A stretch of DNA of 64,000 nt from Sphingomonas glaciei. Lineage in GTDB: Bacteria > Pseudomonadota > Alphaproteobacteria > Sphingomonadales > Sphingomonadaceae. Under the pieces are notes generated by a model, which worked only from the letters and a program-made list of their open reading frames with translations, had not been told where the DNA came from and did not search any database. A program made the position numbers and the translations under genes. Location of the stretch: the NCBI RefSeq assembly GCF_023380025.1, contig NZ_CP097253.1, forward strand, positions 1 through 64,000, written 5' to 3'. This document shows positions 17,368 to 25,698 of this stretch, one piece after another; position 1 is the first letter of the stretch; the number at the start of each line of letters is the position of its first letter.

Positions 17368-19896
17368 ATGTCTGCCGGAAAGCCGTCGGTCTGCCTCGTC
17401 ACCAACGAGCTCTACCCGCTGGGGCCGGGCGGGATCGGGCGGATGCTGTACAATTTCGCCCGTCACAACCAGGATCTCGGCTCGCCGGCCGACATCCACT
17501 TTCTGGTTCCGCCGATCCTGCTGTCTTCACGTGCCGACGCCCGCGAGGTGCTGGAACAAGCCCTCGACGGCCTTGCCACGCTGCATGTCTGCCCGGCGCT
17601 GAAGTCGGTTCCCTCGCCACTGGCGCAGTTGCTTGCGAAGGCGGAGGAATATCCCTGGACGAGCGAGTGGCTGTACGGCGAATCCTACCGTTATTACCTC
17701 GGGCTTCGTCTCGCTCAGGAGCGTATCGGTCGCCCGTTCGACTTCGTTGAATTCCCCGACTTCGGCGGCTGGGCAGTCGCCAGCCTCGAAGCCAAGCGCG
17801 CCGGGATGGACTTTGCCGAGACGGTCATCAGCGCCCGCGTTCATTCCACCCAGGGCATTCTCTACGGCGTCGAGCGCTTTGCCTACGACCCCGGCCATTG
17901 GGCCGGCATCATGTTCGATGCCGAGCGGCATCTGTTCGCCAATGCCGACCTGATCGTTGGGCACGATCCCGCGATCATCGACTATACCGCCCGGAACTAC
18001 GCCTTGCAGGAGAGGTGGGACGGACGAACGGTTCTCGAATTCCCGCCGGTCTATATCCGGACGGCTCCGGGCACCTACGTGGGTGCCGACGAAGTCGAAG
18101 TCCCACCGGCCGACGACGCACGCGATTTCCTGTTTGGATCGCGCCTGCAACCGGTCAAGCGGCCCGATCTCTTCATCCGCGCCGCGATCCTCTACCTCGA
18201 GACCCAGCCGGATTACCGCGGGACGTTCCGATTGGTCTGCGGCGGCTGGGACCGGGTCTTCATCGACAATCTCAAGTCGCTCGTTCCGGACAAGCTGTCC
18301 GAGCGGATCAGGTTCGTCGAACGCGCCGATTCCGACGAGCGGCAACATTATATCGACCGCTCGATCGTGATCGTGCCGTCCGATTACGAGAGCCTGTGCC
18401 TGTTCGCGTTCGAGGCGGCCCTGGCCGGGCGCAAGGTCATCCTGAACGGCGTCTGCCCGGCGTTCGGCAACGGTTTCCGCTGGCGCGACCGCGAGAACTG
18501 CCTGCTGTTCGACGGATCGGTGGAGTCACTTGCAGCGACGATGCACGACGCCCTCACGTGGCGCCCGACCGGCGGCATCGAGGTCGCGCCGAGCGCACCT
18601 TACTGGCTGAGCCACCGAGATGGGGAAAGCGCCCCGGTTCAAGCGGGCGCAACGCCCCATCGCGTCTTCTGCTATGGCGCCAATTCGACCTCCGAAGTCT
18701 ATCGCCATATCGACGTGGCGGCCGACCTCGAGCAGGCACTTCGGGCCCAGGGCCGGACCTCCGACATCATCATCCAGATCCCCCGGGGAAGCTTCGACGA
18801 GGGTGATCCCGAGGCCGAGGCGATCCGGAAGCGGGGGTGGACCGTCGCGTTCAGCTCGGGCAACCGCGAATGTCCGTCGATGTTCGCCCACCGCCTGCTC
18901 GCGCTTGGCGATGGCGCGGTGCTGCTGCTCCCGTTCGGCTACGAACCGAATGCGGCCTTTGTCGGCAGCGCGTTCGACGTTCACGCGGCCAATCCGTCGC
19001 TCGCCCTGGTCGGAGGGCATGTCGAAGGCATCGACGGTTTGACCGCGAGAAGCGATCACCTCAAGGTCTATTCGGGGGCCGCTCCGTCGACCGCCCTGCT
19101 GTCCGGACGCATCGCTCCGGCCATGAGCCTGGTCAGCCTCGATGCGATCCGACGCACCGGCTTCGATCCGCTTGCCGGCGGCCTGTGGTTCGAGGTGTTT
19201 GCCCGAACCTGTGCCTTGAACGGTGAGAGTATCGCGGTTCTGCCGATGGTCGCGGGTACGCTCGATCTGGTGGCGCGAGGAAAGGTCGAAACGACCAAGC
19301 GCATTTCGGCGGGGCTGCTCGATCAGCTCGGTCGATCGGCGGGCTGGCAGGCGAGGCTCCTGAGCGTCGAACCGGTGCAGGTCCCGAGCGAAGGTGGGGG
19401 ACCCATCGCGCTTGACCACAACCAGCTTCGTCAGGCGCTGCGGATCAGCCCCGCCCGCAGGGATCGCCAGTGGGAGCCGGTCGGCTGGCACAATTCCGTC
19501 GGTGTGCTGGTTCACCCGATCGATGGCGAGATCACGATCGCCGAACTGCCCGGCGTGTCTCGCCGCGTCAGCGCGGTCACCGGCTATGTCCGCAACTTCA
19601 GCTCCGACAATGACGGCGCGATGGTCGCCATCGCCCTTGCGCGTTCGAATGTTTCCGCCGACCGGATCCGGCAGATCGTAGAGAGCGGCGAGCATGCCGA
19701 GGAAATGGCGGTGAGTGGATGGAGCAAGATCGAGCCCGGCGCCGATCTGAAGATCTTCCTCCCGTGCCTCGGGGTGAGCAAGGGCAATGACAAGATGCTG
19801 CTGATCAGCCGGGTGCCCGACGGCGGAAGCGAGGCCAACGCCGAAATAGTGTTCGTCGGGGTGGAATTGCAGTCGGACAACAATACGATCGGTTAA
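17368..19896 (+). CDS. Multidomain glycosyltransferase (GT4 plus GT2-like and C-terminal beta domain)
   Basis: 842 residues. Residues 1 to about 400 form a GT4-type fold: CLVTNELYPLGPGGIGRMLY, FLFGSRLQPVKRPDLFIRAA, SDYESLCLFAFEAALAGRKV. Residues about 430-640 look like a degenerate GT2-like region (DIIIQIPRGSFDEGDPEAEA). The last 160 residues are a beta-rich domain without clear motifs (HPIDGEITIAELPGVSRRVS). Same operon as the preceding gene (6-bp gap). A large capsule-assembly enzyme; sugar and linkage unknown. Confidence 0.75.
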   Translation: MSAGKPSVCLVTNELYPLGPGGIGRMLYNFARHNQDLGSPADIHFLVPPILLSSRADAREVLEQALDGLATLHVCPALKSVPSPLAQLLAKAEEYPWTSEWLYGESYRYYLGLRLAQERIGRPFDFVEFPDFGGWAVASLEAKRAGMDFAETVISARVHSTQGILYGVERFAYDPGHWAGIMFDAERHLFANADLIVGHDPAIIDYTARNYALQERWDGRTVLEFPPVYIRTAPGTYVGADEVEVPPADDARDFLFGSRLQPVKRPDLFIRAAILYLETQPDYRGTFRLVCGGWDRVFIDNLKSLVPDKLSERIRFVERADSDERQHYIDRSIVIVPSDYESLCLFAFEAALAGRKVILNGVCPAFGNGFRWRDRENCLLFDGSVESLAATMHDALTWRPTGGIEVAPSAPYWLSHRDGESAPVQAGATPHRVFCYGANSTSEVYRHIDVAADLEQALRAQGRTSDIIIQIPRGSFDEGDPEAEAIRKRGWTVAFSSGNRECPSMFAHRLLALGDGAVLLLPFGYEPNAAFVGSAFDVHAANPSLALVGGHVEGIDGLTARSDHLKVYSGAAPSTALLSGRIAPAMSLVSLDAIRRTGFDPLAGGLWFEVFARTCALNGESIAVLPMVAGTLDLVARGKVETTKRISAGLLDQLGRSAGWQARLLSVEPVQVPSEGGGPIALDHNQLRQALRISPARRDRQWEPVGWHNSVGVLVHPIDGEITIAELPGVSRRVSAVTGYVRNFSSDNDGAMVAIALARSNVSADRIRQIVESGEHAEEMAVSGWSKIEPGADLKIFLPCLGVSKGNDKMLLISRVPDGGSEANAEIVFVGVELQSDNNTIG

Positions 19897-19951
19897 GCTC
19901 TGGTGAGCCGCGCCTGGAACAGCTTCGATAGTCAATAAAGGATTGGTGCAG

Positions 19952-20746
19952 ATGGAAAACGAAGGTCTCTATTCGACCCAATATGTCGAAGCCACGCGCA
20001 AGATCGAGACGCTGAACCTGGACGAATACAAGGTCGGCGCTCCGTTTGCGCCGTTGCCCCGTTCGTTTTACGTCGTCGATCCCCGGCTCAGCGTCGTTCA
20101 ACCCAAGGCGACCGACGACGAGATCGCCGCGACGGTTGAGCAACGAGGGAAGTTCCGCGTCGGCGATTACGCCGAGCCCTATGTGGCCGACGTCTTGCGC
20201 GCCTTCCGCTTGCTGCGCGGCAAGAAGACCTATCTCGAGATCGGCATCTTCGACCGCGGCAATCTTTCCTACGTCGCGTCGCTGCTCGACGATGATGCGA
20301 TCCTGATTGGGGTCGACATCCAGGCCGACGAAGAGCGCGACGCCGTGCTTCGGGCCTCGCTCAAGCCGTCCCAGCAATATCACGTCGTGATCGGGTCGAG
20401 CCGCGATCCCGAGGTGGTCGCGCAGGTCGGCCGACTGCTTGGCGAACGCAAGCTGGACGGCATTTTCATCGACGGCGATCACACCGCCTATGGCGCCATG
20501 TGCGACCATGCCCTTTACGAGCAATATGTCGCAGATGACGGCGTCATTCTGTTTCACGACAGCGTGTGGGAAGGCGACGAGACCTTCAAGGGCGTCTGCG
20601 ATGCTCTCGACGAACTCAGCCGGGTGGAGCCGGTCTACATGGTTGACGGCTCGAACCCCGTACGCCGCTTCAGCCGTCCGCTTTGGCGTGACAGCCTGTG
20701 GGGCGTGGTCGCGGTGGTCTTTGCCTCCGATCAGAAATGGCGCTGA
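19952..20746 (+). CDS. Class I SAM-dependent methyltransferase
   Basis: About 264 residues with a Rossmann methyltransferase core: LEIGIFDRGNLSYVASLL, then GVDIQADEE, LDGIFIDGDHTAYGAM and DDGVILFHDSVWEGDE. This fits the Methyltransf_24/cephalosporin-hydroxylase-like group that modifies sugars in polysaccharide clusters. AAAGGA at 19937-19942 points to ATG 19952; the frame is open slightly further, to TTG 19943. It probably methylates a capsule sugar; target unknown. Converges on the FkbM gene. Confidence 0.75.
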   Translation: MENEGLYSTQYVEATRKIETLNLDEYKVGAPFAPLPRSFYVVDPRLSVVQPKATDDEIAATVEQRGKFRVGDYAEPYVADVLRAFRLLRGKKTYLEIGIFDRGNLSYVASLLDDDAILIGVDIQADEERDAVLRASLKPSQQYHVVIGSSRDPEVVAQVGRLLGERKLDGIFIDGDHTAYGAMCDHALYEQYVADDGVILFHDSVWEGDETFKGVCDALDELSRVEPVYMVDGSNPVRRFSRPLWRDSLWGVVAVVFASDQKWR

Positions 20747-20779
20747 GGCGGAGGCATCGCCTGCCGGACGCCGGAGCGT

Positions 20780-21703
20780 TCAGGCCGGAGTGATCTGCCG
20801 CAACGGGCCGTGCGCTTCCTCGTAGCCCGCGATCTGGTGCAGCTTCTGCTCGTGGATGAACACCACGTTCGCGCCGGTCGGCGTATAGGGCAGGCCCTGT
20901 AGATATCGCGCCTGGTAGCCCGGGCCCAGCAAGGCGAGCACACCGGCGGTTTCGGACACATCGAACAATTCGATGATGGCCGTTGGTCGGTCGCGCGCAA
21001 CGACCTGTGTCATCCCCTTGAGGACCTCGGGCTCATATCCCTCGACGTCGATCTTGATGAGATCGACCGACGGGAAGGGGACTTCCAGCACGATCTGGGT
21101 CCTGTAGCGGTCCTGGTCGGCGAGAAGCTGGTCGAGGCTGACCATCGGCACGGTTTCGGTGAACCAGGGTTTGCTGACCCGGTCCTCCACGAAGCTTTCG
21201 TCGCTGGAAAGGACGTAGACCCCCGACGGGTGCCTCAGGTCATGCGTCCCTTCGCTACTGCCGACCCCTGCCCGGAGAGGCGCGATGCGATCGTCGAACG
21301 CATTCGCCCGAACGTTGATGAGCAGCCGGCTGTAGGTGTTGAAGGCGGGTTCGAACGCCATCACGAAACAGGTCGGATTGGCGGCCACGGCGGCGAGCGA
21401 GAAAACCCCCGAGAAGGCCCCGACGTCATAGATGTAGTTCGCTTGCCGGGCGAGGTGCACCCAGAGGCGCAAGGTATCGGTCTCGAAGCTATGCGGCCCG
21501 GCATAATAATAATGTGCGGCCACCACGTCGTCGGCATTGTTGAACATGACGAACGACGGTTGGTCCTGCGCTGCGCAACAGTTGACGAACCCCGAGTGAC
21601 GTAGCCGCTGATTGCATTCCCCGACCTCCCGGGAACCGAACAGCCGCACCCTGGCCTGTTCTGCTGCTCGAAGATTTCTCGTCTCGAACTCGTAATAGTC
21701 CAT
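20780..21703 (-). CDS. FkbM family methyltransferase
   Basis: About 307 residues. The FkbM core is seen: IYDVGAFSGVFSLAAVAANP, VMAFEPAFNTYSRLLINVRA, then VDLIKIDVEGYEPEVLKGM, where the Asp/Glu pair closes the SAM site. These enzymes O-methylate sugars or lipids. The open frame begins at a TTG at 21793, but ATG 21703 has a proper GGAG site six bases ahead. The gene is inverted against the capsule operon on both sides, so it has its own promoter in the 270-bp gap before kpsE. Confidence 0.8.
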   Translation of the reverse strand: MDYYEFETRNLRAAEQARVRLFGSREVGECNQRLRHSGFVNCCAAQDQPSFVMFNNADDVVAAHYYYAGPHSFETDTLRLWVHLARQANYIYDVGAFSGVFSLAAVAANPTCFVMAFEPAFNTYSRLLINVRANAFDDRIAPLRAGVGSSEGTHDLRHPSGVYVLSSDESFVEDRVSKPWFTETVPMVSLDQLLADQDRYRTQIVLEVPFPSVDLIKIDVEGYEPEVLKGMTQVVARDRPTAIIELFDVSETAGVLALLGPGYQARYLQGLPYTPTGANVVFIHEQKLHQIAGYEEAHGPLRQITPA

Positions 21704-21976
21704 CTTCGGCTCCGTACTGCGTCCGCTGGCGAGTATCCTCGCGCTGGCCCCAAGGCCGGAGAGGTGCATAACCGGCACGTCGGTCGTGTCCAAGCGAACT
21801 GCGCACGCGTGACAGGCTTCGTGCCTCCGGCTTGCCGGTGCCGGTCCGACGACCGTTCGGGATCCGCCGCCTGGCGCGCGGACTTTTCTGGCCAGACCGC
21901 TCCGCTTCAGCTAAGCGCCAGAAAACTATGTTTAAGAGGCTGGCGCCAGCGCTGCGACGCCTCAAGAGGTTTAGGA

Positions 21977-23140
21977 ATGAACGCAAACAATCTCGATCAC
22001 GAGGCCCTGACGGAAGTCATCCGGCAATCGCAGCGTCGGTCGTGGTTCTATCGGCATCGCTTCATGGGCCTGTTCGTCGGGCTGCCGACTCTGCTTGCCA
22101 TCGTATATTATGCGTTCATCGCGACGCCGGTCTACGTGAGTTATTCAAGCTTCGTGATCAAGTCGCCCAATCAGCGGCCGACCCAGTCGCTGTCGCTTGC
22201 CAATATCGTCCAGACCACCGGCTTCGGGATGGGAAGCGAGCAGACCAAGGAAATCCTCCAGTATCTTCGGTCGCGCAACGCGCTCAAGGATTTGCAGGCC
22301 AAGCTGAACGTTCGTGACCTGTATGCCGAGCGGGGGGCGGACTTCCTGTCACGGTTCCCCAAGCCCTTCCGCGGCACCACCTTCGAAGACTTGTTCCGCT
22401 ATTATAACAGTCGCGTGTCCGCGGACATCGACAGCGAAAGCAACATGGCGGTGCTGCAGGTCGAAGCCTTCACCCCGCAGGATGCCCTGGCGATCAATGC
22501 CCGCCTCCTCGATCTCAGCGAGGGACTGGTCAATCGCCTGAACCAGCGCGCCGAAAACCGCGCCATCAGCGAAGCGGAGCGACGGCTGTTGCAGGCCGAG
22601 GAACGCGTTCGCAATGCCCGTGTGTCGCTCAGCGCGTTCCGCAACCAGAGCAATATCATCGATCCGGAGCGGCAGGCCCAGGGCGTTCTGGAAATCTCGA
22701 ATCGGCTGGTGACCGAGCAGGCGGCGTTGCAGGCGCAGCTTGACCTGATGGTCCAGGTGGCGCCTCTCAACCCAGCCATTCCGGCGCTCCGCGAACGGAT
22801 CGCCGCCGTCGGCACGGCCATCGACAAGCAGAACAGCCGCGCGGTCGGCTCGCCTCGCGCCATCTCCTCGAAGCTGGCGACGTTCGAGAAACTGCAGGTA
22901 GAGCAGGAATTCGCCACGCAGATGCTGACGGCCGCGAACACCTCGCTCGAGCAGGCGCGGACGGAATCGCAGAAGCAGCAATATTATCTCGAGCGGGTGG
23001 TGGAGCCCAATCGTCCCGACGATCCCGCCCTGCCCAACGGCTGGCGGCAGGTGCTGACCATCCTCGGGGCGTCGCTGTGCCTCTACTTCATCGGCTGGAT
23101 GCTGATCGTCGGCATTCTCGAGCATTCACCCGAGGATTGA
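21977..23140 (+). CDS. kpsE: Capsule polysaccharide export inner-membrane protein, KpsE/CtrB/BexC family
   Basis: Periplasmic adaptor of the capsule export machine. About 387 residues with a membrane segment near the N terminus (LFVGLPTLLAIVYYAFIAT), a long periplasmic coiled-coil region (from AENRAISEAERRLLQAEERV to about 330), and a second membrane segment at the C terminus (VLTILGASLCLYFIGWML). This topology is that of the KpsE/PCP-3 group. ATG 21977 has AAGAGG six bases before it; the frame upstream to 21764 is not supported. Directly followed by kpsM and kpsT. Confidence 0.93.
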   Translation: MNANNLDHEALTEVIRQSQRRSWFYRHRFMGLFVGLPTLLAIVYYAFIATPVYVSYSSFVIKSPNQRPTQSLSLANIVQTTGFGMGSEQTKEILQYLRSRNALKDLQAKLNVRDLYAERGADFLSRFPKPFRGTTFEDLFRYYNSRVSADIDSESNMAVLQVEAFTPQDALAINARLLDLSEGLVNRLNQRAENRAISEAERRLLQAEERVRNARVSLSAFRNQSNIIDPERQAQGVLEISNRLVTEQAALQAQLDLMVQVAPLNPAIPALRERIAAVGTAIDKQNSRAVGSPRAISSKLATFEKLQVEQEFATQMLTAANTSLEQARTESQKQQYYLERVVEPNRPDDPALPNGWRQVLTILGASLCLYFIGWMLIVGILEHSPED

Positions 23141-23141
23141 T

Positions 23142-23924
23142 GTGAGTCGATTGGCTGCCGGCTGGGGTATCCAGCGGAGGGTGATCAGCGCCCTCATGCT
23201 GCGCGAGCTGGTGACCCGCTTCGGGCGGGAGAACATCGGCTTCCTGTGGATCATGGCCGAACCCCTGTTGTTCGCGCTTGTGGTCGGTGTCCTGTGGCGC
23301 TTCATGAAGGGCCCCGAGGAGCATGGCGTCAGCGTCATCGCCTTTGTCGCCACCGGCTATATTCCGCTGACCCTGTTCCGGCAGTCGCTGCAGAGATCGG
23401 TTCGCGTGTTCAGCGTGAACGGCAGCCTGCTCTATCATCGCCAGATACAGGTGCTCGACTTCATCTTTGTTCGCTTCTTCGTCGAGCTGATCGGTGCGAT
23501 GATGGCCTATGTCTTCATCGCGATCCTGCTGATCGCGGTCGGCGAGTTCCCCGTTCCCGCCAATCTGGGCATCTTTCTGGTCGGCTGGTTCTACTACGCC
23601 TGGTTCACCCTCGCGCTCGTCCTGTGCCTCGCGCCGCTGTCAGAGCAGTCCGATATCCTCGAGAAGCTGGTTCCGCTCACCACCTACATCGCCATCCCGT
23701 TCTCCGGCACCTTCACCATGATGTCGTGGCTTACTCCCCCTGCGCAGGCGGTGCTTTGGTATTCGCCCTTCGTGCATGCGATGGAGATGATGCGCGACGG
23801 GATCTTCGGTAGCCGCGTGGACGCTGAATATGGCTTCTTCGTTCCCACCGCCGCCTGCCTGGTGCTGACCCTGTTCGGGCTCATACTCTGCCGGCGCGTC
23901 CGGCGCGATCTGGTCGTCGAATGA
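23142..23924 (+). CDS. kpsM: Capsule ABC transporter permease
   Basis: Membrane component of the KpsMT exporter, 260 residues and six predicted membrane segments. ABC-2 type features: LMLRELVTRFGRENIGFLW at the N terminus, as in KpsM/CtrC/BexB, and the later MMSWLTPPAQAVLWYSP loop. GTG start one base after the kpsE stop; its end overlaps kpsT by 4 bp. Confidence 0.95.
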   Translation: MSRLAAGWGIQRRVISALMLRELVTRFGRENIGFLWIMAEPLLFALVVGVLWRFMKGPEEHGVSVIAFVATGYIPLTLFRQSLQRSVRVFSVNGSLLYHRQIQVLDFIFVRFFVELIGAMMAYVFIAILLIAVGEFPVPANLGIFLVGWFYYAWFTLALVLCLAPLSEQSDILEKLVPLTTYIAIPFSGTFTMMSWLTPPAQAVLWYSPFVHAMEMMRDGIFGSRVDAEYGFFVPTAACLVLTLFGLILCRRVRRDLVVE

Positions 23925-24568
23925 TCGTCTGCGAAGGTCTCAGCAAATCCTATCCGATGGGGTCGGGCCGCAAGCAAGTGCTGCGGGGCCTCGATCTGGC
24001 GATCGAGAAGGGGCAGCGGATCGGCTTCCTTGGCCGCAACGGCGCGGGCAAGACGACCCTGATCAAGCTGATCGGCGGCGTCGAACTGCCGACGGCGGGC
24101 AAGATTACGCGACAGATGAGCGTGTCATGGCCGCTCGGCTTCGGAGGCGGCTTCCAAGGCAGCCTGACGGGCTATGACAATGCGCGCTTCATCGCCCGCA
24201 TCTATGGCCACGAATATAGCGAGCTGAAGGAATTCATCGCGGATTTCAGCGAGCTCGGCGCGCAGCTCAAGATGCCGGTAAAGACCTATTCGTCCGGCAT
24301 GCGTGCAAGGCTTGCCTTTGCCTTGTCGCTGGCGATCGAGTTCGACTGCTATCTCGTCGACGAAGTGATCATGGTCGGCGACCATAATTTCTTCGAGAAG
24401 TGCCGCTACGAACTATTCGAGAAGAGGCACGACCGGTCCCTGATCTTCGCGTCGCACAGTGCGGACCTGGTTCGGGAATTCTGCAACGGAGCGGCGATCA
24501 TCCACGACGGAAAGGCACGGTTGTACGGCGACATCGAGGAGGCCCTCGACCGCTACAACCACCTGTGA
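23921..24568 (+). CDS. kpsT: Capsule ABC transporter ATP-binding protein
   Basis: ATPase of the KpsMT exporter, 215 residues. Walker A GRNGAGKTTLIKLIGGVELP, ABC signature YSSGMRARLAFAL, Walker B CYLVDEVIMVGD and switch His in FASHSADL are all present. Typical KpsT length; no extra C-terminal sugar-binding domain of the kind some O-antigen exporters carry. Starts within the kpsM stop. Converges on the dioxygenase gene with 3 bp between stops. Confidence 0.96.
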   Translation: MIVCEGLSKSYPMGSGRKQVLRGLDLAIEKGQRIGFLGRNGAGKTTLIKLIGGVELPTAGKITRQMSVSWPLGFGGGFQGSLTGYDNARFIARIYGHEYSELKEFIADFSELGAQLKMPVKTYSSGMRARLAFALSLAIEFDCYLVDEVIMVGDHNFFEKCRYELFEKRHDRSLIFASHSADLVREFCNGAAIIHDGKARLYGDIEEALDRYNHL

Positions 24569-24571
24569 CGA

Positions 24572-25690
24572 TCAACCCTGTCGATAGGGTCGTGCTTCGC
24601 GATAGCCGAAGGTGCGATAATGTTCGGCCGGGTCCATTCCCGCCTCGGCGACGTCCGGGTTCAGCCGGAGATAGGCCGCGGCGTCGAAATCGCCCGGAAG
24701 TTCGGCCTGCGGCTGGAGACGCCCGGCCGGTCGCGGCTTGCGCTGCCAGGGAAATCTGCGGCGGCCAGTCCCGGCCTCGTCCCTTGCGCCATCGTCCTTC
24801 GCCTTGAGCACCTCGCCCAGATATAGGTTCGGCTGCGGGCGATCTGCGGCAATGTTGAAGATCGACCGGACGGCAAGGTCGCCCAGCGCTTCGTCCGAGA
24901 AGGCGGGCGTGTAGTAGATGCAATCCTCGAAATAATAGTGGGTCACCTGCGACCAGCGCGTGCGACTGTGATCGGTCTGAACGCTGCCGCCATGCAACAG
25001 GTTGGCAGCCCAGATCATGGCCTGACCCTTGCGGATCAGCAGGACTTCCTGCTGCGATCCGCTGGCCGCCAGCATCGCGTTCCACACGTCTTCGAAGGGG
25101 TCCTGCGCGGACTGCAGGGCGCCGCCCGTTCCGCGGCGGCCGATCATAAGGTTGCTGACGATCGGCCATTTATGAGACGCCGGGGCGTAGGTGAGGGGAC
25201 CCGCGTCGGCGTGCACGTCCTCCATGGCCAGCCAGATCCCGCACATGAAGCGTTCCGGTATGCTGGAGAAATGGTTGGAGTCGCTGTGCAGCTTCTGTTC
25301 GGTACCGATCGGAAAGTTCAGCGTCTGAAAGGGAATGGCCGGCCGGCCGTACAGACGTTCGAGCAGCGACAGGACGGCCGGATTGGTCGCGATGGCCCTG
25401 ACGTCCTCGTCCTCGCGCCAGGCGTCCTGCACCCGCTGCAGCCCGCCCGTCTCGAGCCGGGTCGAGGTATCGTTTGGATCGATCCCGAAGCGCGGCGCGA
25501 GTCTCTTCTTGATCCGATCCACGCGCTCCCCGATCGCCGGATCGGGGAAGTCGATGACGGCATAGCCGCGCTCGTGGAGGTCGGTCGCGATGCGCCGCTC
25601 TTCGGGGGAGAGTCCAAGGTCGTCTAGCATCGACCGGAACAGGGGAGACTCGACCAGCGGTACGCCGGGCAATGGATTATTGGCAGGCAC
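24572..25690 (-). CDS. PhyH-like dioxygenase with C-terminal capsule-locus tag
   Basis: 372 residues. A phytanoyl-CoA-dioxygenase fold with HSDSNHF (His135, Asp137) as HxD motif, the distal HGG near 233 and an Arg about 10 residues later. The last 40 residues (333-372) carry a separate module, FDAAAYLRLNPDVAEAGM ending in HYRTFGYREARPY, related to the one inside the glycosyltransferase at 15052-17361. GTG start with AGGA six bases ahead, next to the stop of the upstream GT2 gene. Likely hydroxylates or otherwise tailors a capsule precursor; substrate unknown. Confidence 0.8.
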   Translation of the reverse strand: MPANNPLPGVPLVESPLFRSMLDDLGLSPEERRIATDLHERGYAVIDFPDPAIGERVDRIKKRLAPRFGIDPNDTSTRLETGGLQRVQDAWREDEDVRAIATNPAVLSLLERLYGRPAIPFQTLNFPIGTEQKLHSDSNHFSSIPERFMCGIWLAMEDVHADAGPLTYAPASHKWPIVSNLMIGRRGTGGALQSAQDPFEDVWNAMLAASGSQQEVLLIRKGQAMIWAANLLHGGSVQTDHSRTRWSQVTHYYFEDCIYYTPAFSDEALGDLAVRSIFNIAADRPQPNLYLGEVLKAKDDGARDEAGTGRRRFPWQRKPRPAGRLQPQAELPGDFDAAAYLRLNPDVAEAGMDPAEHYRTFGYREARPYRQG

Positions 25691-25698
25691 GACCGGTC

